Source: DATKLX01 sp035542155
GTDB lineage: Bacteria; Chloroflexota; Anaerolineae; Anaerolineales; Anaerolineaceae
Assembly: GCA_035542155.1 (NCBI GenBank)
Contig: DATKLX010000206.1
Coordinates: 1-8,404, forward strand
Reading direction: 5' to 3'
Length of the DNA: 8,404 nt
Shown: positions 1-5,848 of the stretch, piece by piece
Layout of the letters: each line of letters starts with the position of its first letter
Numbering within the stretch: the stretch's first letter is position 1
Program-made: the position numbers and the translations under genes
The notes under the pieces: generated by a model
What the model was told of the DNA's origin: nothing
Seen by the model: the letters and a program-made list of their open reading frames with translations, nothing else
Database searches by the model: none

Positions 1-31
1 AGGTGATGGTGTCAGGTTGTTTTTCGCTCAT
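1..31 (-). CDS. Start of an unidentified gene, cut by the window edge
   Basis: Reading leftwards from ATG at 31, ten codons are visible (MSEKQPDTIT) before the window ends. The start is supported by a strong Shine-Dalgarno sequence, AGGAGG, at 37-42 on the minus strand, five bases before the ATG. The gene lies downstream of the PIG-L gene on the same strand but about 100 bases away. That spacer contains a hairpin and its own promoter-like elements, so it may be transcribed separately. The visible residues are too few and too polar to suggest a family, and no function is proposed. Confidence 0.6.
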   Translation of the reverse strand, partial: MSEKQPDTIT

Positions 32-36
32 GAAAC

Positions 37-42
37 CCTCCT
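37..42 (-). promoter_or_regulatory. Shine-Dalgarno site of the left-edge gene
   Basis: On the minus strand the sequence reads AGGAGG, followed by GTTTC and then ATG (31-29). The spacing of five bases is normal. This site is what decides that the ten visible codons are a real gene start. Confidence 0.65.
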
Positions 43-52
43 GGGTAGTCCA

Positions 53-83
53 TGAGCATAATGGATTTTGCTCAATTGTTAAA
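53..83 (-). promoter_or_regulatory. Candidate promoter with overlapping dyad for the left-edge gene
   Basis: On the minus strand TTTAAC (83-78) and TATGCT (60-55) are separated by 17 bases, which fits a weak sigma70-type promoter (3/6 and 4/6 consensus matches). Transcription would start near 48, just before the ribosome binding site. The perfect inverted repeat TGAGCA-N10-TGCTCA (53-58 and 69-74) overlaps the -10 element and could be an operator. This is pattern matching only, and the phylum's promoter consensus may differ. Confidence 0.3.
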
Positions 84-112
84 GTGCTGGTTTTTGCGGT
101 TTAAAGCACTTT
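81..112 (-). terminator. Inverted repeat AAAGTGCT/AGCACTTT, possible terminator or operator
   Basis: A perfect 8-base inverted repeat (81-88 and 105-112) encloses a 16-base loop. It lies 20 bases past the PIG-L stop codon and just upstream of the next gene's candidate promoter. It could form a transcript-end hairpin, but the stem is AT-rich, the loop is long and no clear T-run follows on the minus strand, so an intrinsic terminator is only one reading. An operator site is the other. Confidence 0.35.
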
Positions 113-132
113 GCCTTCTAGTTGCACAAAAG

Positions 133-954
133 TTACGCTAAGATCTCTGTGTGCTCTGTGGTAAAGCTGTTTATCGTCGCTCCGGCATCAAGCAGCGACT
201 CGAACAGCGGGTCGCCTTCCAGGTCGGCGGCGGATTGGACCGGAGGAAGCACCCGGTGCAGGCTTTCGAGGGTGACCATCACTTCGGGGACGGTGAGAGT
301 CCGCCCGGCTTCTCTGGATGGGCGGCGGACAAAGAGGGCATGCTGTGTGCGGTAGCAGAGGGCAGCCTGAAGCTTTTGATCTACGGTCTGTCCGACGTCA
401 ATTACCAGGTGGGCGGGGATGTCCTTGTTGGCCAGGCGCGGGCGCGGATGCTCGGGGAAGTTGGCCTGGACGGTATACAGGGCTGGGATTCCCGCTCCAT
501 CCCGGGTAGTAAAAGATTCCACAGCGAGGCGTGCCGCCTGGTGGGTCAGCACGTGGGCCGGATGGCCGTACTCGCCCTGCGCCCCGTGTGTCATCACCGC
601 TTCAACCTGAAACTCGCGGATCGAGAGGGCTGCCTGACCGGCTACCACGGTCAGGTCGTCCGCATAAGGGTACAGCGTATCCTCCGGGCCGACGGTCGGA
701 TCGATGTAATCCAGGAAGGTCAGGCTGACGCCGCCCAGGGCTCCCACCGCACAGACCATCTCCTTTTCTCGCACCGCCCCCAGTTCCTCGCGGGTAGTGA
801 GCGGCGGATCGCCCATCTCGCCGCCTTCGCCGCGGGTGGCGCAGAGGTAATGAACCCTGTGCCCCAACCGGGCAAGAAGAGCCAGCGTGCCGCCAGCCAG
901 CATGGTTTCGTCGTCGGGATGTGCGAAAAAAGCCAGGATCTCCATAATCACCAT
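133..954 (-). CDS. PIG-L/LmbE family zinc-dependent N-deacetylase
   Basis: This is a 273-residue protein of the PIG-L (LmbE) superfamily, which removes acetyl groups from N-acetylglucosamine-type substrates such as mycothiol or bacillithiol precursors and glycolipids. The N-terminus carries the signature AHPDDE (residues 11-16). H12 and D15 are the expected zinc ligands and D14 the catalytic base. The third ligand is H134 in GHPAH (130-134), matching the usual HPDH motif with Ala for Asp. No signal peptide is seen, so the enzyme is probably cytoplasmic. The chosen ATG (954) overlaps the stop of the upstream PyrK-like gene; ATG 945 (MEILAFFAHP) is equally possible. The last residues (TTEHTEILA) come from a CTCTGTG-type simple repeat rather than the conserved fold. 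The substrate cannot be deduced from the sequence. Confidence 0.93.
   Translation of the reverse strand: MVIMEILAFFAHPDDETMLAGGTLALLARLGHRVHYLCATRGEGGEMGDPPLTTREELGAVREKEMVCAVGALGGVSLTFLDYIDPTVGPEDTLYPYADDLTVVAGQAALSIREFQVEAVMTHGAQGEYGHPAHVLTHQAARLAVESFTTRDGAGIPALYTVQANFPEHPRPRLANKDIPAHLVIDVGQTVDQKLQAALCYRTQHALFVRRPSREAGRTLTVPEVMVTLESLHRVLPPVQSAADLEGDPLFESLLDAGATINSFTTEHTEILA
145..161. repeat. Simple repeat CTCTGTG(TG)CTCTGTGG
   Basis: Two CTCTGTG units lie 9 bases apart (145-151 and 154-160). They are read on the minus strand as the last codons of the PIG-L gene. From memory, variants of this phrase (CTCTGTG..CTCTGTGG) recur between genes in many environmental bacterial genomes. The origin and function are unknown. 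Confidence 0.5.
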
Positions 955-1655
955 TCCAGTTCGGAAAGATCGAATACGGGGCCATCCTTACAGGCCAGCC
1001 GCCAGCCCGAGCGGGCGCGGACCGCGCACAGGCCGCACTCTGCCCCCACCGCGGCGCAGGGCATGCGCCCGGTGAGCAGCGACTGGGCCGGGAAAGGCAG
1101 GCGCAATTCGGCGGGCAATCCCAGCCTGGATCTGAGCTCGCCCAGGTCGGCGCGGTCCAGGTCCACAGCCAGGAAATCCGGCCAGGATAGGGAATCGCCG
1201 AGAGCGGCAAGGGGGGCGGCCTCGACCTCGGCAGGCAGACTCTCCGGGAGGGGCAGGTCGCTGAACAGGGTCACCTCGCCGCTCTGGGCCAGCACAACCT
1301 GGGCCAGGGGCAGGAGGCGGGAGAGGCTGTCTCCGGCGGCTGCCAGCGCCAGGCGGCCCACCAGGCCGGGCAGGCGGAAGCCGGTCCCAAATGGACCGCG
1401 CAGGTCGAGGAGCGCCCCCGGAAGCCAGGTGGAAGGCAACGGCGGGGATACCACCAGGCCGCCTGCACGGATTGGCCCTGCTGCGTAGCCGGGGAACAGC
1501 TCCAGGGACAGCGGCTCGGCCGGATCGTCCTCCGCGGAAGCGGCCAGGACGTACTGGCCCGGGGCGGGTAAAATATTCGGTGGGCAGTCGATCCATCCCG
1601 CGGCCTGGTCTCCGTCCAGCCAGATTTCTCGAATTTCTCCCCTGACGTGCGGCAT
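948..1655 (-). CDS. PyrK-like [2Fe-2S] electron-transfer subunit with eroded nucleotide-binding domain
   Basis: This 235-residue protein resembles the electron-transfer subunit of class 1B dihydroorotate dehydrogenase (PyrK family). Typical members hold FAD, bind NAD(H) and carry a C-terminal [2Fe-2S] cluster. Seen here are PGQYV in the flavin-domain region, the conserved-looking stretch GPFGTGF, and a C-terminal cluster domain with C200, C207, C210 and C222 followed by KDGPVFDLSELEW, which closely matches PyrK endings. The cysteine spacing is C-x6-C-x2-C-x11-C, against C-x4-C-x2-C in PyrK proteins I know. The expected glycine-rich NAD(H) motif is absent, with LALAAAGDSLSRLLPLA in its place. 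ATG 1655 is chosen because homology begins there; an in-frame extension to 1835 crosses an AT-rich repeat and looks non-coding. No pyrD is visible, so its partner is unknown. Confidence 0.75.
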   Translation of the reverse strand: MPHVRGEIREIWLDGDQAAGWIDCPPNILPAPGQYVLAASAEDDPAEPLSLELFPGYAAGPIRAGGLVVSPPLPSTWLPGALLDLRGPFGTGFRLPGLVGRLALAAAGDSLSRLLPLAQVVLAQSGEVTLFSDLPLPESLPAEVEAAPLAALGDSLSWPDFLAVDLDRADLGELRSRLGLPAELRLPFPAQSLLTGRMPCAAVGAECGLCAVRARSGWRLACKDGPVFDLSELEW

Positions 1656-1677
1656 GTGAAGATGGTAACATAAATTT

Positions 1678-1703
1678 TCAATTTTAGATTTTCGATTTTC
1701 GAG
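1678..1703. repeat. AT-rich heptamer-like repeat (GAAAATC units)
   Basis: On the minus strand this reads as near-copies of a seven-base unit: GAAAATC, GAAAATC, then TAAAATT. It lies just upstream of the PyrK-like gene start. Translated, it gives the ENRKSKIEN phrase that, from memory, turns up spuriously in many environmental genomes. It marks the upstream in-frame sequence as intergenic rather than protein-coding. Confidence 0.5.
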
Positions 1704-1896
1704 ACTCATTGGGAATCGCCGTAGAAGAGAGAAGATGATGGTTGACAGGAGGTACAGTATAATCGAATGATCATTTCGTGAAATGTGTTTTTTGTCGTAC
1801 TTTTTTGACACTTTTGGAGCATGCCTTTCCCTCACGAAAAGGGTATCCTTAATTTTGTAAGCGACCTACAGGACGATAAGTTGAGCACTTCATTTC

Positions 1897-1902
1897 GGAG
1901 GA
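1897..1902 (+). promoter_or_regulatory. Ribosome binding site of the SPFH gene
   Basis: GGAGGA lies just before ATG 1906, with about four bases between the GGAGG core and the start. This is the clearest Shine-Dalgarno sequence on the plus strand and fixes the SPFH start. Confidence 0.7.
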
Positions 1903-1905
1903 AGA

Positions 1906-3003
1906 ATGAACATCAACGTAATTTTTTCTGGATTAGCCACGATTCTGTGGATCATTTTTTTTGGGCTGATCGCGCTCGCTGCGGTGCGCTCCTCGCGCGG
2001 CGAGCGGGTAAGCCCCTCGACGCGGACCAATATCATCATCGCCGGTGTGCTGGCCCTGCTGTCCACCTTCACCAGCGCCGGGCTGGTCTTCATCCAGCCC
2101 AACGAACGCGGCGTGGTGATCTCTGCCGTGGCACCGGGTGGGTATCGCTCGAAAGCCCTGGAGCCGGGCGTCCACTGGATCATCCCCTTTTTAGAAACCG
2201 TCCAACGCTACCCGATCTCCAAGCAGACCTATACCATGTCGGGCACCGCGACTGAAGGCCAGGTAAGTGGGGATGATTCCATCTCGGCCCGCACCGCCGA
2301 CGGCCAGCAGATCTTTGTCGACGCCTCGGTGATTTACCAGGTCGATCCTGATAAGGTGGTCAACCTGCACATCAAATGGCAAGACCGCTACCAGGACAGC
2401 CTGGTGCGTCCCCAGGCGCGAGGGATCATCTACGATATGGTCTCCAAATACAAGGTCGAAGAGGTGATCAGTTCCAAGCGCGACGAGATGAGCCAGAGGA
2501 TCAGCGGCGAGCTCAGCCAAAAGTTCGAGGAGAACGGCCTGCAACTGGTGGACTTCGTCCTGCGCAACATCACCTTCTCGTCAGAGTACGCAGCCTCGGT
2601 CGAGCAGAAGCAGATCGCCGACCAGCAGGCGCAGCAGGCCAAGCTGGTGGTCGAGCAGCGCAAGCAGGAAGCCGAGCAGGCCCGCCAGGTCGCCCAGGGC
2701 GCCGCGGACGCCATCGTGATCCGCGCCAAGGGTGACGCGGACGCGCGGGTGATCCAGGCCGAGGCGGAGGCCAAAGCGCTGGAGACGATCAACCAGGCGC
2801 TGAAGGGCAACAACGAGCTGCTGACCTACCAGTACATCAATAAGCTCTCGCCCAACGTCCAGGTTATGTACCTGCCGAGCAATTCACCTTTCATCTTTCC
2901 TCTGCCGCAGACGCAAACCGTGACCGGCTCCCCAACTGCTGCCTCCACCCCCACTGCCGTACCAACCGCGGTCCCCACCGCGGCTCCAACGGCCAAACCA
3001 TAA
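1906..3003 (+). CDS. SPFH/Band 7 (prohibitin-like) membrane protein
   Basis: This 365-residue protein belongs to the SPFH (stomatin/prohibitin/flotillin/HflK-C) superfamily, whose members oligomerise at membranes, scaffold microdomains and often restrain membrane proteases. Two hydrophobic segments are visible (about residues 5-27 and 42-63), followed by a prohibitin-like SPFH domain beginning near QPNERGVV and including GVHWIIPF and YPISKQTYTM. From about residue 230 to 300 comes a Gln/Glu/Ala-rich heptad region (QKQIADQQAQQAK) typical of the coiled coil. After a hydrophobic patch (VMYLPSNSPFIFPLP) it ends in a Thr/Pro/Ala-rich tail (about 335-365) that looks disordered. Many prohibitins have a single N-terminal anchor, so the extra segment is notable. 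The selD start follows 6 bases after the stop, suggesting co-transcription. The client proteins are unknown. Confidence 0.92.
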   Translation: MNINVIFSGLATILWIIFFGLIALAAVRSSRGERVSPSTRTNIIIAGVLALLSTFTSAGLVFIQPNERGVVISAVAPGGYRSKALEPGVHWIIPFLETVQRYPISKQTYTMSGTATEGQVSGDDSISARTADGQQIFVDASVIYQVDPDKVVNLHIKWQDRYQDSLVRPQARGIIYDMVSKYKVEEVISSKRDEMSQRISGELSQKFEENGLQLVDFVLRNITFSSEYAASVEQKQIADQQAQQAKLVVEQRKQEAEQARQVAQGAADAIVIRAKGDADARVIQAEAEAKALETINQALKGNNELLTYQYINKLSPNVQVMYLPSNSPFIFPLPQTQTVTGSPTAASTPTAVPTAVPTAAPTAKP

Positions 3004-3009
3004 ACAAAA

Positions 3010-4083
3010 ATGATGAGCCAGCCGGCCGTTCCGCCTTCGGGAAAGCAGATCCGCCTGACCAGCCTGTCCAACTGCGCGGGTTGAGCGTCTAAGCTAAGCG
3101 CGCAGGCGCTGGCGCAGGTGCTGCGCCCCTTAGGCGAAGTCTTTCAGCCAGAAAAATACCCGGACCTGCTCGTCGGGTTAGCCTCGCCCGACGACGCCGC
3201 CGTCTGGCGCCTGGACGACGACCGCGCCCTGGTGGCAACGGCGGATTTCTTCACCCCAGTGGTCGACGATCCCTACGATTACGGCGCGATCGCGGCGGCC
3301 AACAGCCTGTCAGACGTCTACGCGATGGGAGGAATGCCGTTCCTGGCCCTCAACCTGGCGGCGCTACCGGCAGATCTGCCGGCGGAGATTTCGGCCGAAA
3401 TTTTCCGCGGTGGGGCGGAGATGGTCCGCCGGGCAGGAGTGGTCCTTGCCGGGGGGCACACGATCCAGGATAAAGAGCCCAAGTTTGGCCTGGTGGCCCT
3501 GGGTTTCGTCGATCCGCGCCGCATGCTGTCCAAGGGGGGGCTGAAACCCGGCGACCGGCTGGTGATGACCAAGCCGCTTGGGTTTGGCCTGGTGACCACG
3601 GCGCTCAAGCGCGATCAGGTCCAACCTGCCGATCTTGCGGAGGCGGTGCAGTGGATGAAGCGGCTGAACGACCGCGCCGGCCAGATGGCGGTCGATTTCG
3701 GGCTGAAAGCCGGCACCGACATCACCGGTTTCAGCCTGTTGGGTCACGGCTGGGAAATGGCTGCCGCGTCCGGCCTGGGTCTGAACATCGATTACAATGC
3801 GATCCCCTTCCTCTCCTCGGCGCGGAGCTACGGCGAGCAGTGGACTTTTCCGGGCGGCGCGCTGGACAACCACGCATATTTCAGCGAGTACGTCACATTC
3901 GACCCGCGCCTGGACGAGGTTGCCCGGATGATGCTCTTCGACCCGCAGACCAGCGGCGGCCTGCTGCTGGGCGTCCCGCCGGAGAGGCTGGACAGTTTCC
4001 TCGAGAAAGCCGGGGAGCTGGAGCAGCCGGTCTGGGTGGTGGGCGAGGCGGTCGAAGGGGAAGGGATAGAAGTGGGGGGTTAG
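3010..4083 (+). CDS. selD: Selenide, water dikinase (selenophosphate synthetase), selenocysteine-containing
   Basis: SelD makes selenophosphate from selenide and ATP, the selenium donor for Sec-tRNA and selenouridine. The frame runs from ATG 3010 through an in-frame TGA (3082-3084) to TAG 4081-4083, giving 357 residues with Sec at position 25. The motif NCAG-U-ASK aligns with the E. coli active site, where Cys17 and Lys20 correspond to Sec25 and Lys28. The preceding RLTSLS is also typical of the family. Downstream signatures agree: SPDDAAV, TADFFTPVVDDPYDYG, AAANSLSDVYAMGG, LAGGHTI, TKPLGFG, TGFSLLGHG and DPQTSGGLL. Starting at GTG 3118, as a standard gene caller would, loses the catalytic residue and glycine loop. 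No good ribosome binding site is visible; the 6-base gap from the SPFH stop suggests coupling. The gene requires SelA, SelB and tRNA-Sec elsewhere in the genome. Confidence 0.95.
3085..3136 (+). promoter_or_regulatory. Candidate bacterial SECIS element within selD
   Basis: Directly after the UGA the mRNA can fold strongly. An outer 8-pair stem joins CGUCUAAG (3086-3093) to CUUAGGCG (3129-3136), with one G-U pair. It encloses AGCGC-GCAG-GCGCU (3097-3110) and GGCGCAG-GUG-CUGCGCC (3111-3127). The two apical loops lie 17 and 33 bases after the UGA, and each has a G in its first two positions, which fits published descriptions of bacterial SECIS elements as I recall them. The second hairpin's GCAGGUGCUGC resembles the fdhF apical GCAGGUCUGC of E. 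coli. Which hairpin SelB would bind is not decided by the sequence. Confidence 0.55.
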
Positions 4084-4085
4084 GT

Positions 4086-5717
4086 TTGTCCTCCGACTTT
4101 CCCTTCAACTCCCGCCGCTCCCCCGTCCTGGGGCGGGCGGGGATGGTGGCAACCTCGCAACCGTTGGCGGTCGCGGCGGGATTGGCGATCCTCGAAAAGG
4201 GCGGCAGCGCTGCCGATGCCGCGGTCGCGGCGGCTGCCGCGCTGAACGTGACCGAGCCCACCTCGAGCGGCCTGGGCGGGGACTGCTTCGCCTTGTATTA
4301 CGACAGCGGCTCGCGCCAGGTCAGTGCGCTGAATGGCTCTGGGCGCGCCCCGGCAGCCCTGACCATCGAGCGCCTGCGGCGCGAGGGGATCCGCGGGGAG
4401 ATCCCGCCTTTCCATGCCTATGCAGTCACCGTCCCGGGCGCCTGCGCCGGGTGGTGCGATCTGGTCGAGCGCTTTGGGCGCCTGTCCCTGGGCGAAATTC
4501 TCGCCCCGGCCGAGCGCCTGGCTGAAGAAGGCTTCCCGGTCTCCCCGGTCACCGCGTATTACTGGCAGCGCGGCGCCGAGCGCCAGTTGCGCACTGCACC
4601 CGGCGGGCAGGAGCTGACCATCGCAGGCCGCGGCCCGCGCCCGGGCGAAATCTTCCACAACCCGGGGCTGGCGCGCACCCTTCGGCGCATCGCCGGGGGT
4701 GGGAAGGCCGCCTTTTACGCCGGGCCTATCGCTGAGGCCCTGGTCGCGGTCGTTCGCGAGGCGGGCGGATGCCTGGACCTGGCTGACCTGACCAATCACA
4801 CCAGCACCTGGGAGCAACCGGTCAGTGTGGATTACCGCGGGGTCCGGCTGTGGGAATGCCCGCCCAACGGCCAGGGGCTCGTGACCCTGCTGGCTCTCAA
4901 CCTGCTCGCGGGATTCGACCTGGCTGCCCTCCCTCCACTCTCCACGGACCGGTTGCACCTGGAGATCGAAGCGCTGCGCCTGGCGTTTGCCGACGCGCGC
5001 TGGTACGTTGCCGACCCGGCCTTCGTGCCGGCTCCCCTGGAAGAGCTGCTTTCCAGTCATTATGCCAGCCGCCGTCGCACCCTGATCGACCCGCGCCGGG
5101 CTACTCTCAATCAGGTCCGTGGGACGCCCGTGGCGAGCAGCGGCACGGTCTATCTGACCGCTGTCGACCGGGAAGGCAACGCCTGTTCTTTCATCAACTC
5201 CAACTATATGGGCTTTGGCACCGGTCTGGTGCCGCACGGGTGGGGTTTTTCTCTGCAGAACCGCGGGTGCAATTTCAGCTTCGACCTGCATCACCCCAAC
5301 GCCCTGGCCCCTGGCAAGCGGCCATACCACACCATCATCCCCGCTATGGCCACCTCCTCTACGGATGGCGGGCTCTATGCCAGCTTCGGGGTGATGGGTG
5401 GTTTTATGCAGCCCCAGGGCCACCTCCAGGTGTTTTCCGCTCTGGTCGATGACGGCCTAGATCCGCAGGCCGCGCTCGACCGGCCGCGCTTCTGCATCGA
5501 ATCGGGAGAGAGCGGAGGGAAGGTCGCGCTGGAGGAGGGCATTTCCGTGGAGGTGATGGCCGGGCTGGAGGCGCGCGGGCACCCGGTTTTCGCGGTGCAC
5601 GGAATGGAGCGCGCCCTGTTTGGCCGCGGGCAGGTCATCTGGCGCGACCCGGCTAACGGGGCGCTATGGGGCGGCTCCGACCCTCGCGCCGACGGATGCG
5701 CCATGCCGACCCTGTAG
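4086..5717 (+). CDS. Gamma-glutamyltransferase family protein (YwrD-like)
   Basis: This 543-residue protein belongs to the gamma-glutamyltranspeptidase family, Ntn hydrolases that cleave themselves into two chains and then hydrolyse or transfer gamma-glutamyl groups. The N-terminus SRRSPVLGRAGMVATSQPLA is typical of the YwrD-like branch, followed by GGSAADAAVAAAAALNVTEPTSSGLGGD. The likely nucleophile and cleavage site is Thr354 in SSGTVYLTAVD, giving chains of about 353 and 190 residues. FINSNYMGFGTG, LAPGKRPYHTIIPAM and the glycine pair in FGVMGGFMQPQGH match the small subunit. TTG 4086 is chosen as start because homology begins before the next ATG (4143) and a GGGGGG ribosome-binding-like run lies 6 bases upstream. 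No signal peptide is seen, so it is probably cytoplasmic. It follows selD by 2 bases. The substrate is unknown. Confidence 0.9.
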   Translation: MSSDFPFNSRRSPVLGRAGMVATSQPLAVAAGLAILEKGGSAADAAVAAAAALNVTEPTSSGLGGDCFALYYDSGSRQVSALNGSGRAPAALTIERLRREGIRGEIPPFHAYAVTVPGACAGWCDLVERFGRLSLGEILAPAERLAEEGFPVSPVTAYYWQRGAERQLRTAPGGQELTIAGRGPRPGEIFHNPGLARTLRRIAGGGKAAFYAGPIAEALVAVVREAGGCLDLADLTNHTSTWEQPVSVDYRGVRLWECPPNGQGLVTLLALNLLAGFDLAALPPLSTDRLHLEIEALRLAFADARWYVADPAFVPAPLEELLSSHYASRRRTLIDPRRATLNQVRGTPVASSGTVYLTAVDREGNACSFINSNYMGFGTGLVPHGWGFSLQNRGCNFSFDLHHPNALAPGKRPYHTIIPAMATSSTDGGLYASFGVMGGFMQPQGHLQVFSALVDDGLDPQAALDRPRFCIESGESGGKVALEEGISVEVMAGLEARGHPVFAVHGMERALFGRGQVIWRDPANGALWGGSDPRADGCAMPTL

Positions 5718-5751
5718 CGCATGCCATCCGGTAGGTTGGCCGCAGAAATGG

Positions 5752-5765
5752 GCGACTAAAGTCGC
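5752..5765 (+). other. Short GC-rich hairpin GCGAC-TAAA-GTCGC
   Basis: Between the gamma-glutamyltransferase stop and the next gene, GCGAC and GTCGC pair around a TAAA loop. No T-run follows (the next bases are GGCGACCCTC), so it does not look like an intrinsic terminator. It may be a dispersed palindromic repeat or an mRNA 3'-end stabiliser. Confidence 0.35.
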
Positions 5766-5803
5766 GGCGACCCTCACGAAGTCCCGTCTGGCGCCGGGGG
5801 TGG

Positions 5804-5832
5804 TTGACCGGCTCCTGTGGTTGTGTTACGAT
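5804..5832 (+). promoter_or_regulatory. Candidate sigma70-type promoter for the peptidase pair
   Basis: TTGACC (5804-5809) and TACGAT (5827-5832) are separated by exactly 17 bases, and TGT immediately precedes the -10, giving an extended -10 (TGn). Matches to consensus are 5/6 and 4/6. Transcription would begin near 5839, almost on the GGAG ribosome binding site (5839-5842), leaving a leader of about ten bases. Confidence 0.45.
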
Positions 5833-5848
5833 TGTCCTGGAGATGCGC

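Larger units (their letters stand above)
1656..1905. promoter_or_regulatory. Divergent intergenic region with promoter-like and palindromic elements
   Basis: This 250-base spacer is more AT-rich than the genes around it and separates the leftward PyrK/PIG-L pair from the rightward SPFH group, so promoters for both should lie here. A perfect TATAAT occurs at 1758-1763 on the plus strand. On the minus strand TATACT (1761-1756) lies 17 bases from ATTTCA (1784-1779). TTGACA occurs at 1742-1747 and 1805-1810, but neither has a well-spaced -10 partner. The palindrome AATGATCATT (1766-1775) overlaps the inverted repeat CATTTC-GT-GAAATG (1772-1785), which is a plausible operator. A perfect AGGAGGT at 1747-1753 has no start codon at usable distance. 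Confidence 0.4.

Noticed and set aside
151..1488. Long plus-strand open frame (445 codons) opposite the PIG-L and PyrK-like genes
   Set aside because: It is antisense to two recognisable genes and its translation is Arg/Gly/Pro/Ser-rich with no family motif, as expected of a shadow in GC-rich DNA.
1656..1835. In-frame upstream extension of the PyrK-like protein to an ATG at 1835
   Set aside because: The extra 60 residues cross the AAAATC simple repeat and promoter-like sequence, and family similarity begins only at ATG 1655.
1783..1860. Possible leader peptide (25 codons from ATG 1783) before the SPFH gene
   Set aside because: It has no ribosome binding site at proper distance and no recognisable attenuator pattern. 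The perfect AGGAGGT at 1747 is too far upstream.
3082..3084. In-frame TGA read as a nonsense mutation making selD a pseudogene
   Set aside because: It sits exactly at the catalytic Cys/Sec position, the flanking motif is intact on both sides, and the rest of the gene is undamaged. Sec decoding is the simpler explanation.
3651..4085. Extension of the gamma-glutamyltransferase frame into selD
   Set aside because: The extra residues overlap the conserved end of SelD in another frame and are Arg-rich without homology. The true start is near 4086.
4080..5423. Long minus-strand frame (447 codons) opposite the gamma-glutamyltransferase gene
   Set aside because: It is a codon-bias shadow of a clearly coding strand with no recognisable domain.
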